DNA from: Numida meleagris
Lineage: Eukaryota > Chordata > Aves > Galliformes > Numididae
DNA length: 64,000 nucleotides
Direction of reading: 5' to 3'
NCBI RefSeq assembly: GCF_002078875.1
Contig: NC_034410.1
Coordinates: forward strand, 99,450,871 to 99,514,870
Shown: positions 35,618 to 49,018 of the stretch, piece by piece
Layout of the letters: every line of letters starts with the position of its first letter
Position numbering within the stretch: position 1 is the stretch's first letter
Program-made: the position numbers and the translations under genes
Notes under the pieces: generated by a model
What the model was told of the DNA's origin: nothing
Databases searched by the model: none
The model's input: only the letters and a program-made list of their open reading frames with translations

Positions 35618-36134
35618 CTTAGAGGGCTGGAGCACCTCTCCTACGAAGAAAGGTTGAGGCAGCTTGGCTTGTTCAGCCTGGAGAAGAGAAGGCTCCAGTG
35701 AGACCTCACTGCAACCTTGTAGTACATAAAGGGATCTTACAAATAGTGGGGAGACTGACGACTTTTTGCGTGGTCTAAAAGTGATAGGACAAGGGGAAAT
35801 GGATATAAACTAAAAGAAGGGAAACTTAGTTTAAATATGGTGGACGGTTGGATTGGATGATCTTGGAGGTCTTTTCCAACCTTAGCGATTCTATAATTCT
35901 ATGATTCTAAATATGAGGAAGAAATTCTTTACATGGGGTGGTGAGGCACTGGCACAGATGCCCAGAGAAGCTATGGTGCCCCATCCCTGGAGGCGCTCAA
36001 GGCCAGGTTGGATGAGGCCCTGGGCAGCTGAGCTGGTGGGGGGCAGCCCTGCCCACAGCACGGATTGGAGCTGGGTGGGCTTTAGGGTCTGTCCAACCCA
36101 AACCATAATGTGGTTCTATGATTCTATGAAATAA
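35618..36134 (+). mobile_element. CR1 LINE interrupted by a second CR1
   Basis: The host CR1 runs from 'agagggctggagcacctctcc' to its terminus near 36106-36128 (aatgtggttctatgattctatga). At 35839 it is interrupted by a 68-bp CR1 3' tail, and the host resumes at 35908 with an 8-bp duplication of taaatatg. The host is 5'-truncated and lies in the plus orientation. Confidence 0.93.
35840..35907 (+). mobile_element. Very short CR1 tail inserted in another CR1
   Basis: Only the last 68 bp of a CR1 are present: 'tggacggttggattggatga', 'tcttttccaaccttagc' and a terminus of attctataattctatgattc. It is flanked by the 8-bp direct repeat taaatatg (35832-35839 and 35908-35915), which is intact host sequence when one copy and the insert are removed. 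Confidence 0.9.
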
Positions 36135-37904
36135 AGTGGAAAAATCCCTATGTGGGCTCCTGGAGAGGACACTTAGAATTCTTCTGTGTTCTTCAAATGT
36201 CTGAAACAACCATTTTTTCTCCTATGAACAGAAATTCCTCAAAATGATAATCTACCTTACACTAATAGGGCTTCTTTGGTCTCCTTCGCTGCTGTTAACA
36301 ACTTCTAAGTAAAAAAACTAAAGAAGTGTCTCGAAGCTCTGGGTGTCTCAGAAGCTTCTCTGGGAACTTAGTTTTCATAACACTATGTGAAACATGACAT
36401 CGCGTTTTCACCTGTAATGAAACATTAAGCAGCTTCTCTGGTTTCAGTATGGGCTGGATGAGTCAGTGTGTGTTCATTTTATGAACAGCTCATTTTTGGG
36501 GAGGATGGGGGATGGATTTATGGTATTTCAAACAAATACAGCAGCAACATCATGGCAATCAACAACTCTTATGTTAATTATATTTTATTCTTGTTTAACA
36601 AAATTAGTCTAATTGTTTTCAGGAGGGGTACTTGGGGAAATGCAGTGTGTCAGAGCTGACCTGCAGCTCAAATGAGGTTTGCAGACCTTCCTGTGAGTCT
36701 GGATTGAATTTAGAGCAGGCCAGGAGGAAATTTTGAATAAATCTGTGTTGAATAAAATACCCAAGTGCTTGGGAAGTATAGGAAAACAAATAGTCTAGAG
36801 TAAGCCAAAAAAAAAAAAAAAAAGATCAAAAAACAAAGCATGAGGAAAAAATGAGGTTTGGGGTGAGTTTCATTTAAACCTGACGGCCAAGGGGAATTCA
36901 TAGTTTATGAATTTTCAGCAAGCATTGGTGAAATGGACACATGGACAGCATTGAACAAATGAACAAACCACAGTGAAAAAAATGGGCAAATGAACACCAC
37001 CAACTAAACCCAGCTTCACGAAGCTCTATGTTCACCGTCTTTCTGTAGGCTGCTTGCTAGTTCATTTCTACCTGTCTTAGGAACATGTGAATTTTGATGT
37101 TAGGGTTAGGACTATCTGCTTCTCTCCCTGGTGTGTTGCAAATTAATGCAGATGGTTCACACAGGAGCCATAGTAGGATCTCACGGTGTTAATTGGCACT
37201 GCCATCGCAGCTATCCTTCTTACAGTAGCACTGCACTAAGAAAGTCCTCCTCAGAGAGAACTGGCTTCCTCTGTTAGGTGTTCCCAAGAGCTATACTTCT
37301 GTTCAATTTTGTCCCATTCAGTTAACGAATGTTCTTGAAAGACTGTGTTAAAACTGTGCCTCAGTGAAAAATTGGTGGAAGATATAAATGCTTTTAAATC
37401 CAAATATGTTCAAATTACCATATTTGCAAGCCTGTCCCACGGAACATGATCTGGATTTTCTCTTGTGCCCAGGATACTGAGCTTCCCATTGCCAAGTATT
37501 AAAGGAAATGCGATTTTTCCCTTGATGAGCTGGAAGAATGTCTCAAAAGCCGCTGTTTAGAGAACCACTTTTGTGCCTTTTAAAATGAAATCTCACTTCA
37601 GAAAACAAAGTATTAAGTCTCTGGCCATTTTTATGCATGAACGCAGCCTTAGGACCAGCAGCCAAGAGATAAGGTGAAATGGCATGTGTAACATGACCCA
37701 ACTGCTCCCACTGAAAGTGGGGATAAGGGACAGCATAATCATTTTCCAAACACTGCACCCCAAACTGTAATCTGACGCAGTGCACTGCGGCTCTGGAGTG
37801 ATAGTGATGAACAGGAGCTGGTTGCAAATGGTGAGCAGAATCAAAAAAACTGTTTTGTAGTCACTCTAGAAATTCAAATGTTAAAGTTTAGTGCTCTTGT
37901 ATTA
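36135..37904. other. Intergenic, no gene seen
   Basis: AT-rich DNA with an A tract near 36808-36823 and no recognisable gene. Confidence 0.5.
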
Positions 37905-38518
37905 CTTCTCTCTGAACTTGAATGAGCAGTGTACCTCTGCAGCAAGGAAGGCAAATCAGATCCTGGGCAGCATCCACAGGGGCATTACTAGCAGAGGGAA
38001 ATGTCATCATCCCACTGTACTAAGCACATGTGGAGAACTGCATCCAGGTCTTGTCCTCACAATTCGAGGAAGACGCAGACAGACTGGAGAGGGCCCAAAG
38101 GAGGGCCAGAAAAGTGCTCAAAGGCTGGAGAACTTCCCTGTGAGGAAAGCCTGAAAGAGTTGAGACTTTTCACCCTCAGGGCACAGGAGGGACCTCTCCA
38201 CAGTATTTGGTATTTAAATAGAGGCTACAAAGTGGACAGAGGCTCTCTCTTCACATAGAGAGGATAAGGGACAGCGAGTACAAGTGCCACCAGGGTGTTT
38301 AATCCTCATCTAAGAAATAATTTTTTTTGCAGTGAGAGCAATCGATTGGAACAGCCTCTCCAGGGACATGGTGGAATTCCCATTACTGGAGGTTTTCAAG
38401 ACACTGTTGGTCAGGGTGCTAGATAGCCTCATCTAGGCTCTCTTTTCCCACGGAAGGTTGGACCGCATGATTTTCTGAGCTTCCTTCCAACCTCGGCTGT
38501 TCAATGATTCTATGGTAT
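37905..38518 (+). mobile_element. Old CR1 LINE fragment
   Basis: A diverged CR1 in plus orientation: 'gcagcaaggaaggcaaatcagatcctggg', 'gagagggcccaaaggagggcc' and 'ttccaacctcggctgttcaatgattctatgg' at its end (38487-38517). Frames are heavily broken. It is a different, older subfamily from the copy at 49019-49681. Confidence 0.85.
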
Positions 38519-41500
38519 TGCAGAACAGCTAATAATAGACAATCCTCCCCTGAGACCATACCCCCCAAAAGGCTTAACTGGGATATCTGATAGATGTAAT
38601 TAGTTTCTCTTTTCCCTTTTTCCTCCCTCATAACCATTGTGAGGAATAGAAAAGGACAAGCTCCCCTTTTCCCACTGAAAGTTTTGAAGCCTTGTCCCGC
38701 TCTTCCCACCAGCCCCTGTAGCCCAGCCCTCACTGCGCAGCATGGAACGGCTACAGGGAGAAACATGGAGCTCTCACTTCCTTGCTGATCAACCAGAAAG
38801 GCTGGGTTTCCTACTGCTCTCACACTGGACTGGAGAGGTACCTCCTTGCTGGGACAAACAGTGGGTTCAGGAGGCCAGATGGCAGCAAGAAACTGAATTG
38901 CTCCTCTAGGAATTTCTGGGTCTCATCAGCTGTTATTACCCTCCAGCACACATTACACAGCTGCACTCGATTGCAAATCTCTGCTAGCATTAAGGGAGAG
39001 AATATTTTCACTGCATTTACCCAGTGTAACAGTCCCCAGAGAATGATTACAAATGAGTTAAATTTTAAGCAGATGCAGAAGGGCAGCAGAAAATCATCCC
39101 TGAATCAGGAAGCCACTAATATATTTTGCAGGGCTATTCCTGGACAAGCCCAATGCTTTGAGCCCACAGCTGAGGATTCAGCTTGCTACTTGTGAGCTCT
39201 ACTGGAGCAGCACGCACCTTTCCATGGAGGCACCCCAAACATGTGGTTCTAGGTATTTTTTTTGCTTTTTGATGGAAACTTTATAGTGGTGTGGTACACT
39301 TAATTAACATTTTTCCATAGGCTTTTTATTTCAATGATGCTTTCAGACCGGCAGGGATAATGACAAATAAATGTATTAAAAATTCCAAGGTGCCTCTGTA
39401 TGGCTTGATAAAAAAAAACATTTCTGCATGAAACATAGATAAATACAAGTAAATAATGGCAAAAGTCTTTAAGAATAATATTTTCCTGGTCCTAAAATAT
39501 TTCCATTTCCCTCCCGGTGTGGATTAATTGCAAAGATCTTTCACAAAATCCCGTCAGAAATGGAAACTTTGCAGGCTCTGCAAGTTAAGTAACCCCGAGT
39601 TTTAGTTCCTAAAACCACATAATATGAAAATAGACTTGAACCATTCCGTTTGAACTCACCATTGTAGCGAACTTTAATTTTCTTTGGACTTTGGCCAGAG
39701 CTAAAGTGACATTTCTATAAAAGAAATCTTTTTTGCAAGAGCAAATATAGTAACTGTGGCTGAGCTTCAAAGAACTGGTAGTAGGTGATGGATGGTCAAC
39801 AGATGGGCTCCAGTTTGGACCATCTCGTAGGAAATAAAGCACATCGAGCGGACAAATGCTTCCTCTGTTTTTCCATGTGGCTATGAATAGCAAACAAAGA
39901 CACCCTACATTTTCTGCCGTGCACATTTAGTCCTTGGGTTGGCATCGGCTTTACAGAACAGTGAATCACATGAACAAAAACAGATCCACATTCTTCTAAC
40001 TTTACCTCATAACTTTGCGTGTTGTGTGTCCATATCACTGTTCTAATTGTTTCTACAATAATTATGCCTTTATCTATACGAGTGTTCCTAATTCATCTTA
40101 AGAGTGTGTGTATATAGAGATAATAATTGAGAGACTATCTCCCTTCCATTGTTTTTCTCAGGAGAGATATAAAGATTAGGAATTGTATCTGTCGGAGTTA
40201 GCAGCCTAACAGGCCACGGGGTGAGGCATCTCTTGTGATAAAGAGATTGTGTTGCAGTTATGTTAGCAGGCATTTTAGGATCATGTACTGTGCATGTCTA
40301 TCTGCAAGAGACGCAACCTTCCATGTGTTCTCTGGAACGGAATTACTCATCCAACCTGTTTTAATTCATGGGATACGAGTGCTGGAGGAACTGTTATTGT
40401 AAGCAGTTCAAAAGCAGAAAGCACTTGGGCAGAAGGGTCTTTTCCACTCTACTGCCAGCTTACTTCCAGCAGTGGAGATCAAATGGTAGGGGTGTATGCA
40501 GGCAGAGATTTTTATAATGCATTTATCAGAACGGTTCAGGGACAAAAGTCATGATGCTGGTGTCTATCTAACTTCTTGAACTGGAGACAGCTAGTGCTAA
40601 TCATAAGAGAAGTGTATATGAAGACGCTAGAATCAAAGAATCAGAGATGTTTTGTGTCCAAAAAGAATGTGCTAGAATGCAGGAACAACTCAGACAAAGC
40701 AAGGATGTTACCAGCCTTCCACTTGTGGAGGGTTAGATTGCAACAGCTGCAGTCCAGTGTTACCCTGTGAGGGTAACATTGGCACTGAACAGGGACAGAT
40801 CTGCTCTACTGAACACGCTATCAGGAAAGCTTTTCCAGAAAACGTAGATGTGCAGCAAGAAATTGGTCGTGACTTGAAAGCATTAAGTATCAAACAGTTT
40901 GGAAATGCACTTTAGAAACATCTCAGTTTAATTGTTTTACAAGGAAAGGAGAGACAAAAGAAAGGAAAAGTTACAAAACCAATTATGGAGCAGGATTTTA
41001 AGGTTTGAAAATTTGACCTAAACCAGATGACTGGAGTTTGAAATATATTTTCATCATTATATTCTCGAGTCAGTCTTGTAAATACTTGCCTCTGATGTTG
41101 CATCTCCTTGTCACTTTCCACCTCCAGCAGCAAAACTGAAGGACAGAAATCATAGCACTACAATCTTGAATAATAACACACTGACGTGTAGTCTTTCTTC
41201 CTTGAAGCATTTTGGGATTCTTAAGAGAAGTCTTTTCTGGGTAATTGCTTCCCCTAGGTAAAATTGCTTAAATTTGAAGATCAATTTGACATTGCAAGCT
41301 TGTTTTAAGAATTTGTGCTGAGAACTGAAAACAAATACCTTTGTGAATAGTTGGTTTCTGTTTGCTCATTACTGTAAAGTTATTTTCAGTAAAATGCTGT
41401 TACAGTTGTATCTGATACTTGGAAGAAGGCATTGCTGTGCTTGCTAAACATTGTGAATAACAAAATTGCTTTCAGCAGTTTTCACTGAGATATAGAAGTA

Positions 41501-42179
41501 AACGTGCTTGATTAGCTAGTCCTAGCTTACATTCAGAATATGGATCTATTAATTATACATGTAATTAGGAGATGCAGTATTCTGAAGATTAATGGAACGA
41601 TTACTGCCACCTTCTCATGTTCTCACCCTCTGTCTGGACATGCAGCTGAAGACCTGCCCATGATTCTGGGCATCACATGCCTGCTAATATTCAGTGTTTG
41701 TAACTCTGTGAGCCTCGTGACAGCCTAGCAGGCCTCCTTCCTGGCAGCAACGCAAATGTCAGTTTTTACCTTAGGAAAAGCCTCCCCTCTGGCACTAGCA
41801 GCCAGGCTGAATTCATGCATGATGTTAGATGATGTTCTGTGGTGAGAGGAATGCAGAAGCGATGTTTGCACAGTTGGGACCAAGGCATGGAGGAACAGTG
41901 CTGCTCTCCTTCAGTTTCCTGAAGGGAAATAGGGGCTATTTGCCTCAGTCTCTGTGGTAATAGACATGGGAGGGAAAAGAAGAGTAAGGTGGGTAAAAGC
42001 CTGTTGGATGTGACTTTCCCCTACAGCCTGGGAGAGCTCCTAGCACCCTGCCTGGATTAAACAGTCTGTAGCTGGGCGAAGGAAATTGCGGATATTATTA
42101 ACTAAAGGTACAGTCAGACAGCACCTCTGGATGCTGCCTCCCAGCTGTTAGAATAGCCAAAGACCAGGGCAGGCTGTGC
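38519..42179. other. Intergenic, no gene seen
   Basis: No supported gene. Open frames of 60-137 residues occur on both strands without recognisable domains. Confidence 0.5.
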
Positions 42180-42352
42180 ATGGAGATTGCGTGGTCTTCA
42201 TTGCTGGAGGGTTTCAAGGCCCCACTCAACAAAGCCCTGCACAATCACTGCCGAATCTCATAGCCAGCACTGCTTTGTGCTGGGGTTTCAACAAGAGGAA
42301 GGTTCCTCCAGGAGCCCTTCCAACCAGAATTGTTTTGTGATCCTTTGATTCT
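42180..42352 (+). mobile_element. Old CR1 LINE tail
   Basis: Weak but ordered similarity to the CR1 3' end: 'cattgctggagggtttcaaggccccact', 'gcccttccaaccagaattgttttgtgatcctttgattc'. It is highly diverged and short, so the limits are approximate. Confidence 0.65.
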
Positions 42353-44442
42353 CACTGTAGATTTAAATTGCCATTCAGATGTGCTGTATGCAAATTTCTA
42401 CAAACAAAAGTCGAATTAGACTGAGATAATGGCAAATTGAAAGAACACAATAGAACGATGGGACACGTGCTCTATCTAGCAAAACCAATCCCATCTTACT
42501 TAAATATTTGACTAATTTCTGCAGTTCTTTGCTTATAAACAAGCTTGTTTTTTTTTTTCCAAAAAAGACTTTATCTGCTTAAGACAAGTGATGAATTTCT
42601 CAGCAATTGACTATTGTTCCAAATATGTAAATATAGTCCAACAAAAATAATGACCACTCTTATTTTAGTTCAGGCATGCAAGCTGGTTAGAGTAGCTTAA
42701 AAGTCTGATCTTATACTACACACAATTCAGACTCATTAGGGCTAAGTGTGATTGAAAACCACAAGTGAAGCAGAGTTAGATTTAGAAATTCTGCTGCTGG
42801 TGGTGCATTGTTTTATATAGCAGGTCACTATGGTATAAGGAATATTTAGAAATCAGTGTTTAGTGCAGTAAAGCACAACTATCCCATGAGGAGCAAAATA
42901 CTCTTGGGAAAGAGGAAAAAGAGAAACAAGAATAAAGGAAGAGCATAGAATATTGACAAAAACCTCTCTAAAAAGGGAAGAAATATGAAACAAAATGTTT
43001 TGATTATAACGTTGAATTTGAATAGAGCAGGTAACATGAGGGATGATGGTTACAGACTGGGAATATTTCCGTAATTCCTATGGTTTGGCAATGGGAGCAG
43101 TACTGAATTACCAAGTGGGGCAGCAAATTGGGTTTTTTTGCCACAGTCATTAGATGAGTTTATTTTTTTGGAAAGCATGAACGATTGGGAAGTTAATCAC
43201 ATCCTTGAGGGTCAGTTTTTTATCTGTTGCTCAGGATGTTTTTGCTTCAGCCCTACCAGCTGCACTTGACAGTTTCTCATCTGTGAGAGCTGCCAGCAGG
43301 GCTCCTCCAACCCATGTTTACTCAGTACTTCAGAAAAGCCAGCAAGAACTTGATCCACAGGCATGAAGAATATCAGTTTTTCCTTTTGCAAGCCATTATG
43401 TTCCAGCTGAGTTTTCTTTTAGGTTCCACATGAAGTTGTTTTCTTTGTCTGCTGGACTGACCTTTGATGTTTTTGAAGAAAAGATCATTTAAAATAAAAA
43501 TGATATAAGATAAACTTGATTTATATTTGTAGCCTTCCTGCCTTTTTTCCCAGAGGGCAAAAAAAGAGATTCTTTATGGCCCACTATTCTGACTTTTTAA
43601 TGTAAAAAAATCATAAAATTAGTTAAAAAAAAAAAAGGGACCGTTAAAATACAAAAGATTCCAGTTTAAAACATACAAGGAATTCCAGTTAAGCTAAGAT
43701 GGCCATGACAGATAATATCTGGAAAAGTTTTGATGTAGGAAAATACCATGACTAAAATATCCAGAATCATAAATAAAGGTGAAAAGGAGTAATACTAAAA
43801 CATAAAACAACTGGGAGATGTATATATCTTAAAGTGGTTCTTCTTTGATATCACATCAGCATATGGAATATTTTTGACAAATGACTTCACACAGGAACTT
43901 GAGTCTTTTATTTCTTCAGTTTCCACAGCTATGTAGTATTTTATGCAAAGCAATAGTAATCATCATTAGAGTTGGGGAAAAAAAAGAGAGTGAGTGAGAG
44001 AATGTTTCCACTTAACAATTTGCATACTCTGAATCAATTCGTATTAAAGATTCTTATCAAATTATGAGCACATATAGAATCTTCAAACATTTCCACACAA
44101 AGGTTCATCAGTGACAAAGAGGGGAAAAGAACCAAAATAGTTGGTGTGCAACAGGCCAATGGTTTTTAACAGAAAGATTTTTATCTCAACTGGACAATTT
44201 GTTTTTAACATCAATTTAAAGTGACTGAAATACTAAATGAAAAATACTGTAGATGATAATCTGAGTACACAAAGTGAGTCAGGCTATACATCCAATGGTA
44301 CTTTGCACAACAAAAATTGTTGCTATGTAGCTTGTTCTTGCCATATTATATCTCAGACCTTATTTAAGGTCTCAGAAATTGAGCCGCTGGGAAACATTCA
44401 CCTCTTTGACAGCATGACCTCAAGCTCTTGTGCTGAAAAAAT
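42353..44442. other. Intergenic, no gene seen
   Basis: Strongly AT-rich DNA with several A or T tracts (for example 43625-43636). No gene or repeat is recognised. Confidence 0.5.
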
Positions 44443-45730
44443 CATAGAATCATAAAATAGTTTGAGTTGGAAGAGACCTTTAAGGTCATGTAATTCCAAC
44501 ACTCCTGCTATAGGTGGGGATACCACCCACTAGATCAGGTTGCTCAAAGGCCCATCCAGCCTGGCCTTGAACACCTCCAGGGAGGGAGCATCCACAACCT
44601 CTGTGGGCAACCTGTTCCAGTGTCTCACCACAGAATCACAGAATTGCAGGGTTTGGAAGAGACCTCAAGAGGTCACTGAGTCCAACACCCCTGCTATAGC
44701 AGATACCCTGCAATAGGTCACACAGGTAGGCATCCAGATGAGTCTTGAATATCTCCATAGGAAGAGATTCCACAGCCTCTCTGGGCAACCTGTTCCAATG
44801 CTCCATCCCCCTTACCATAAAGAAGTTCTTCCACATGTTTGTATGGAATTTCCTATGTTCAAGTTTTAGGCCATTGCTCCTTGGCCTATTGCTATACACC
44901 ACCAAGAAGAGCCTGGCCTCATCCATTTGCCTCTCACCTCCCTTTAGATACTTATAAACGTTTATCAGATCCCTTCTCAGTCTTCTTTTCCCCAGGCAGT
45001 ACAGGCCCAGGTTATTCAGCCTTTCCTCATATGGGACACGCTTCACGCCCTTTATCATCTTTGTGTCCCTCTGCTGGACTCCTTCTGGGAGATCACTGTC
45101 GTTTTTGAACTGAGGAGCCCAGAACTGGGCATAGTAATCTAAATGGGGCCTCACCAGGGCAGAGTAGAGGGGGAGGATCACCTCCCTTGACCTGCTGGCC
45201 ACATTCTTGTTAATGCACCCCAGGATCCCATTGGCCTTCTTGGCCACAAGAGCACACTCCTGGCTCATGGCCAACCCATTGTCCACCAGGACCCTCAGGT
45301 CCTTCTCCACAGAGCTCATCTCTCACCACCCTCACAGTAAAGGATTTCTTCCCAATAACTAGTCTAAATCTTCCCTCTTCCAGTTTAAAGCCATTTCCCC
45401 TCATTCTGTTGTTACCTGCCCTTATAAAAAGTCCTTATCCAGCTTTCCTGCAGGCCCCCTTCAGGTACTGGAAGGACACTGGAAGGTCCCCCTGGAGCCT
45501 TCTATTTTCGAGGTTGAAGAGCCCCAGCTGTCTCAGCCTGCCCCTGTAGGAGAGATGCTTCAGCCCTTCGATCATCTTTATGGCCCTCCTCTGGACCTGC
45601 TCCAATAGCTCAATGTTCTTCTTGTACTGGGGAGCCTAGAACTGGATGCAGTACACCAGATGGGGTCTCATGAGAGCAGAGTAGAGGGGCAGAATCACTT
45701 CCCTCAACCTGTTGGCCAGGTTAGTTAAGG
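44443..45730 (-). mobile_element. CR1 LINE split by a nested CR1 (reverse orientation)
   Basis: The outer element starts with tcatagaatcataaaatagtttgag at 44443 on the plus strand, runs to 44631, and resumes at 45321 with 'tctcaccaccctcacagtaaaggatttcttcc', continuing to about 45730. The two halves are contiguous parts of one CR1 once the nested copy is removed. Minus orientation, 5'-truncated. Confidence 0.92.
44632..45320 (-). mobile_element. Nested CR1 with a long open ORF2 3' segment
   Basis: This inserted copy has its CR1 3' end at 44632 (agaatcacagaattgcaggg on the plus strand) and a 5' truncation at 45320. It is flanked by the 9-bp duplication tctcaccac at 44623-44631 and 45321-45329. 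The minus strand keeps one uninterrupted frame of 227 codons (45319-44636) reading as the C-terminal part of the CR1 reverse transcriptase polyprotein (MSSVEKDLRVLVDNGLAMSQ at its 5' end). The open frame suggests a fairly recent insertion, but it lacks the endonuclease and most of the reverse transcriptase, so it cannot move by itself. Confidence 0.92.
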
Positions 45731-46811
45731 TTATGTCCACATGGCCAACATCTGGAAATATGTCTGCAAGAGCTTTAGAGTAACTGGTTTGTTTCTGCTA
45801 CCTGTGCACACTCTTGCAGCATCACAGAGATAAGGGCTGATTGAAAAACTCACTCCACCGTGATTAGCTCAGTAAAAAGTGGGTAAAAAGGTCGTATGCT
45901 GAGCTGTGTGTTGCTAGGGCTACACCATCACTGATGCTGGATTCAGTTATTGAAATCTGTCTTGATTAATCTACACTCTGTGATAGCTGTTGTGAGGAAA
46001 AAGAGATGTTCTGCTTTCTAAGCCAGCTGCTTGTGGAGGCTGAAGCCACCTTCCCTATAGGCCCTTTTTGTATCCCCTCCTATTTCCCCCACCTCTAGTG
46101 ACAGAGATTTCTTTCCTTTTTCCCACTGTCATTCCCTTGGGAGCCACAGCAGCCCGTGGGGTTTGAGCACATCTGCAACCCATATGGCGCATGTTTCCCG
46201 CTCAAACTCACTGCAGCTCAGATGCTGGAAAAGAGGTGTAGATAACACATCCAGAAGTAATTATTTTTCACCACAAGTCCAGTATTCTGGGGGAGTACTT
46301 TGGAAATTTAGTGTGTTTAAATGACTTGGAAGAGTTGTATTTGCTAGATTAGGATTCCCATTTTCTTGCTGCTGTTGTTTAACCTTATGGCTTTCTTCAG
46401 CTATAAAATGCTGAGTTCTGAATCCCAGTCATTAGAAATGAGGTTGTGGTTCTCTGCTCCTTTCCAAACACTCTAGAAGAAGACTGCTGTCACCTGGCCT
46501 ACATGCCCTGCTGGAGGATATTTCCAAGAAATGAGCACGTATGTGCTAATAGGACATTGACAGCCTCTGGTAGAAAGCCAGGAACAAGCTATAGCAAGAA
46601 AAACACAGATGGGAACTGGTAACTTTTGACAGCTTATAAAGTAACCAAATGCAGACTGATTTTCAGAGAGCCAGTAAAAGTTAAACTCTCATTTTAGGAC
46701 TAACATTATACCACATGCTGAAGTTTTACTCTAAACCATAGAGTGCTATTCCAAATCTTAACTTTATTTTTAATAAAGGACTTTGTTAAGCCACTGCAAT
46801 TTCTCCTATAA
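45731..46811. other. Intergenic, no gene seen
   Basis: No supported gene or repeat. Confidence 0.5.
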
Positions 46812-46925
46812 GTCGTAGAACTGTAGAATCATGTAGATTGAAAAAGAGCTTCAGGATCAAGTTCAGCTGTCAACTTGACCTACCGAGACCTGTCACTAAA
46901 CCATGTCCCTTAGGGCGATGATTTA
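46812..46925 (-). mobile_element. Old CR1 LINE 3' tail (reverse orientation)
   Basis: Diverged match to the older CR1 type: 'agaatcatgtagattgaaaaagagcttcaggatcaagttcagctg' followed by 'cactaaaccatgtcccttagggc', the expected order for a minus-strand tail. It is short, and boundaries are approximate. Confidence 0.75.
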
Positions 46926-49009
46926 CAAGATTATAAAACTTCTGTTAAGCAACAAATGCTTAACAGAGAAACATCCTCTTGGAAAGGATATTTCAAAACT
47001 CTCCAGTATGTGGTCTCTTGCATCTTTTCCTGAACTGTAGTGCTGGCCACTGTCAGTGAGAAAACTGGAATGATCTTGTCTAGAAAGTTCATACGTTTTC
47101 CAGTCTTTGAAGTATCATATTTTAGCTGATGTGGTTCCCTTTTGTTAAGTCTCCAAATCTGAGCTTTTTTGAATGCAGGAAATGTATCCTACAGCATGGA
47201 TTGAGAAACAAGACCAGCCTGTCATGCTAAAAGCAGAATTAATCCATTTCTGCAACTGAAAAACATATTCAAATCATTTGATTACCTGTCTAAATATTTA
47301 TAAAAAGACCTGCTGGGTTTGGCAATTGTCTCAAAATCATTTGGTCCTACAGCTTATGATATTGATCCTGAACTAGGTACCACAAAGCAAATTACTTCTA
47401 GAATTATTTCTGATTTGTCCCTTCACCCACTGAATCTTTATAATCTCAGTTTCTTAAGTGCATCACCTTCTGTTCTTCAAATACTGAACTCCAGTCTGTT
47501 TTGCTCTCTTTGTCTTCAGTACAACATTTTCCACCACACTCTCAGCTTCTGAACGATTTTTTCATTCATAATTGTTTTTTTGTGTTTTAAATCACATCTC
47601 TGTCCCACAGGGAGCATTGACTAAAACAATCAATTTGTAAATTTCTGACGCACATCTTCCTTGAAATTTTGTTCAGCTTAATTAGTATGCTGGAAATTAT
47701 TTCCAGTGTGATAGATAAAACCATTCTTTTTCTGTTAAGACTCCACCACTACCCTTTCCTTTAATGGAAACACTTGATTGATTCAAAGCTATTTCATCTA
47801 TCAATGTGAGGACAAGGGAAATGAAAGCTGATATCGCATACTGGGTGGTAAATTTGTGTTATCTATGGCTGAATTACTGTGGCAATCATTACTGTAATAC
47901 TTGAGGCCAGTTGCTATGTATAATTGTAATAGTGGCTTGAAATTGAGTGACATATTATCTATTCATTTTCCTTGTAATGAAATTGGGTGGCTATAAGGAC
48001 CTTTTATAACATGAAAGGGGAAGATGGTCAGTATGAAACCTGAGTGTCAGAGTGCTATGGGGGCTGGGTTTTCCTGGGGGCCATGGTACCTAGGTCCTGG
48101 CTGTTAGCCCTATCCTGCTGCCCCTCTACTTGGCCAATATCCCAGACAAGCTACTTAGCTCATTTTTTAAAATATATTACCTACAAAAAGCTGTGTAACT
48201 GAATGGCAAGAATTCAAATATTTTGCCCCAGTTGAGTTTTCTGCGTTTGGGTTATCTGTGTTTGGAATGTCTCCCTGGTCCTTCCTGTTATGTGTCTACG
48301 TGTTCTGGCCAGTCTGTTCAAGGGTGGAGGAAATAGCAGCATTCTCCTCTTTCTCCAGTCTGGTCTTGAGGTAAGTGAGGTTAAACTCTCTAATCAGCAC
48401 AATGGGAAACTTTGGTTGTAGCTTCTATCTTCATCAAGAAGAAATTGTCCTGCACTTTGGCTTCCAGGTGCGAGGCTAGATCCTTAAGCTGCAGAAAGCT
48501 GCTTGTATTCCCTTCTGTTACAAGTCTGACTCTGTGTGAAATGCATGAACTAGGGGTGATGCAGAGAATAAGCAGAAACAGAAACTGACTTTACTTGGAG
48601 ATTAAGACCTTCTCATGACTAAAGATAAATGAACGCAGATCTCCCTTGTCCTCAGCATGTTACTGTAGCGAAATGCTAAGTCACAACTTGAAACAGTGAT
48701 TGAGCACCTGGTGGAAAGGCAGGGCCAACCCAGAGGAACTCAGGTACATGCAATGCACCTCAGTAACCAGAAGGAGTGGAGCCAAGATCCACCCCTTCCC
48801 AGACCTCATTTAAGGGTTGGCAGGGGGAGGTAAGGGTATCTTGTTAGAGATCCCTGCCTATTGGAGTCCTTCTGAAGATATGTATCTTTCCTTTGTTTCT
48901 GTGGCTGCTGCATTTGAGCAAATCCTCAATTGCTGCAGCCTGGGACCTTGCTGCTCTGCTGTCATTGCTATGCTTTTGCATTACAGTTACAAAGACTGCT
49001 AGTTAGGGT
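46926..49009. other. Intergenic, no gene seen
   Basis: AT-rich DNA with short frames only. No gene is supported. Confidence 0.5.
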
Positions 49010-49018
49010 ATAATGCAT

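Noticed and set aside
44636..45319. 227-codon minus-strand frame as a host gene
   Set aside because: It is the C-terminal part of CR1 ORF2 inside a 5'-truncated element, so it is listed as a mobile element.
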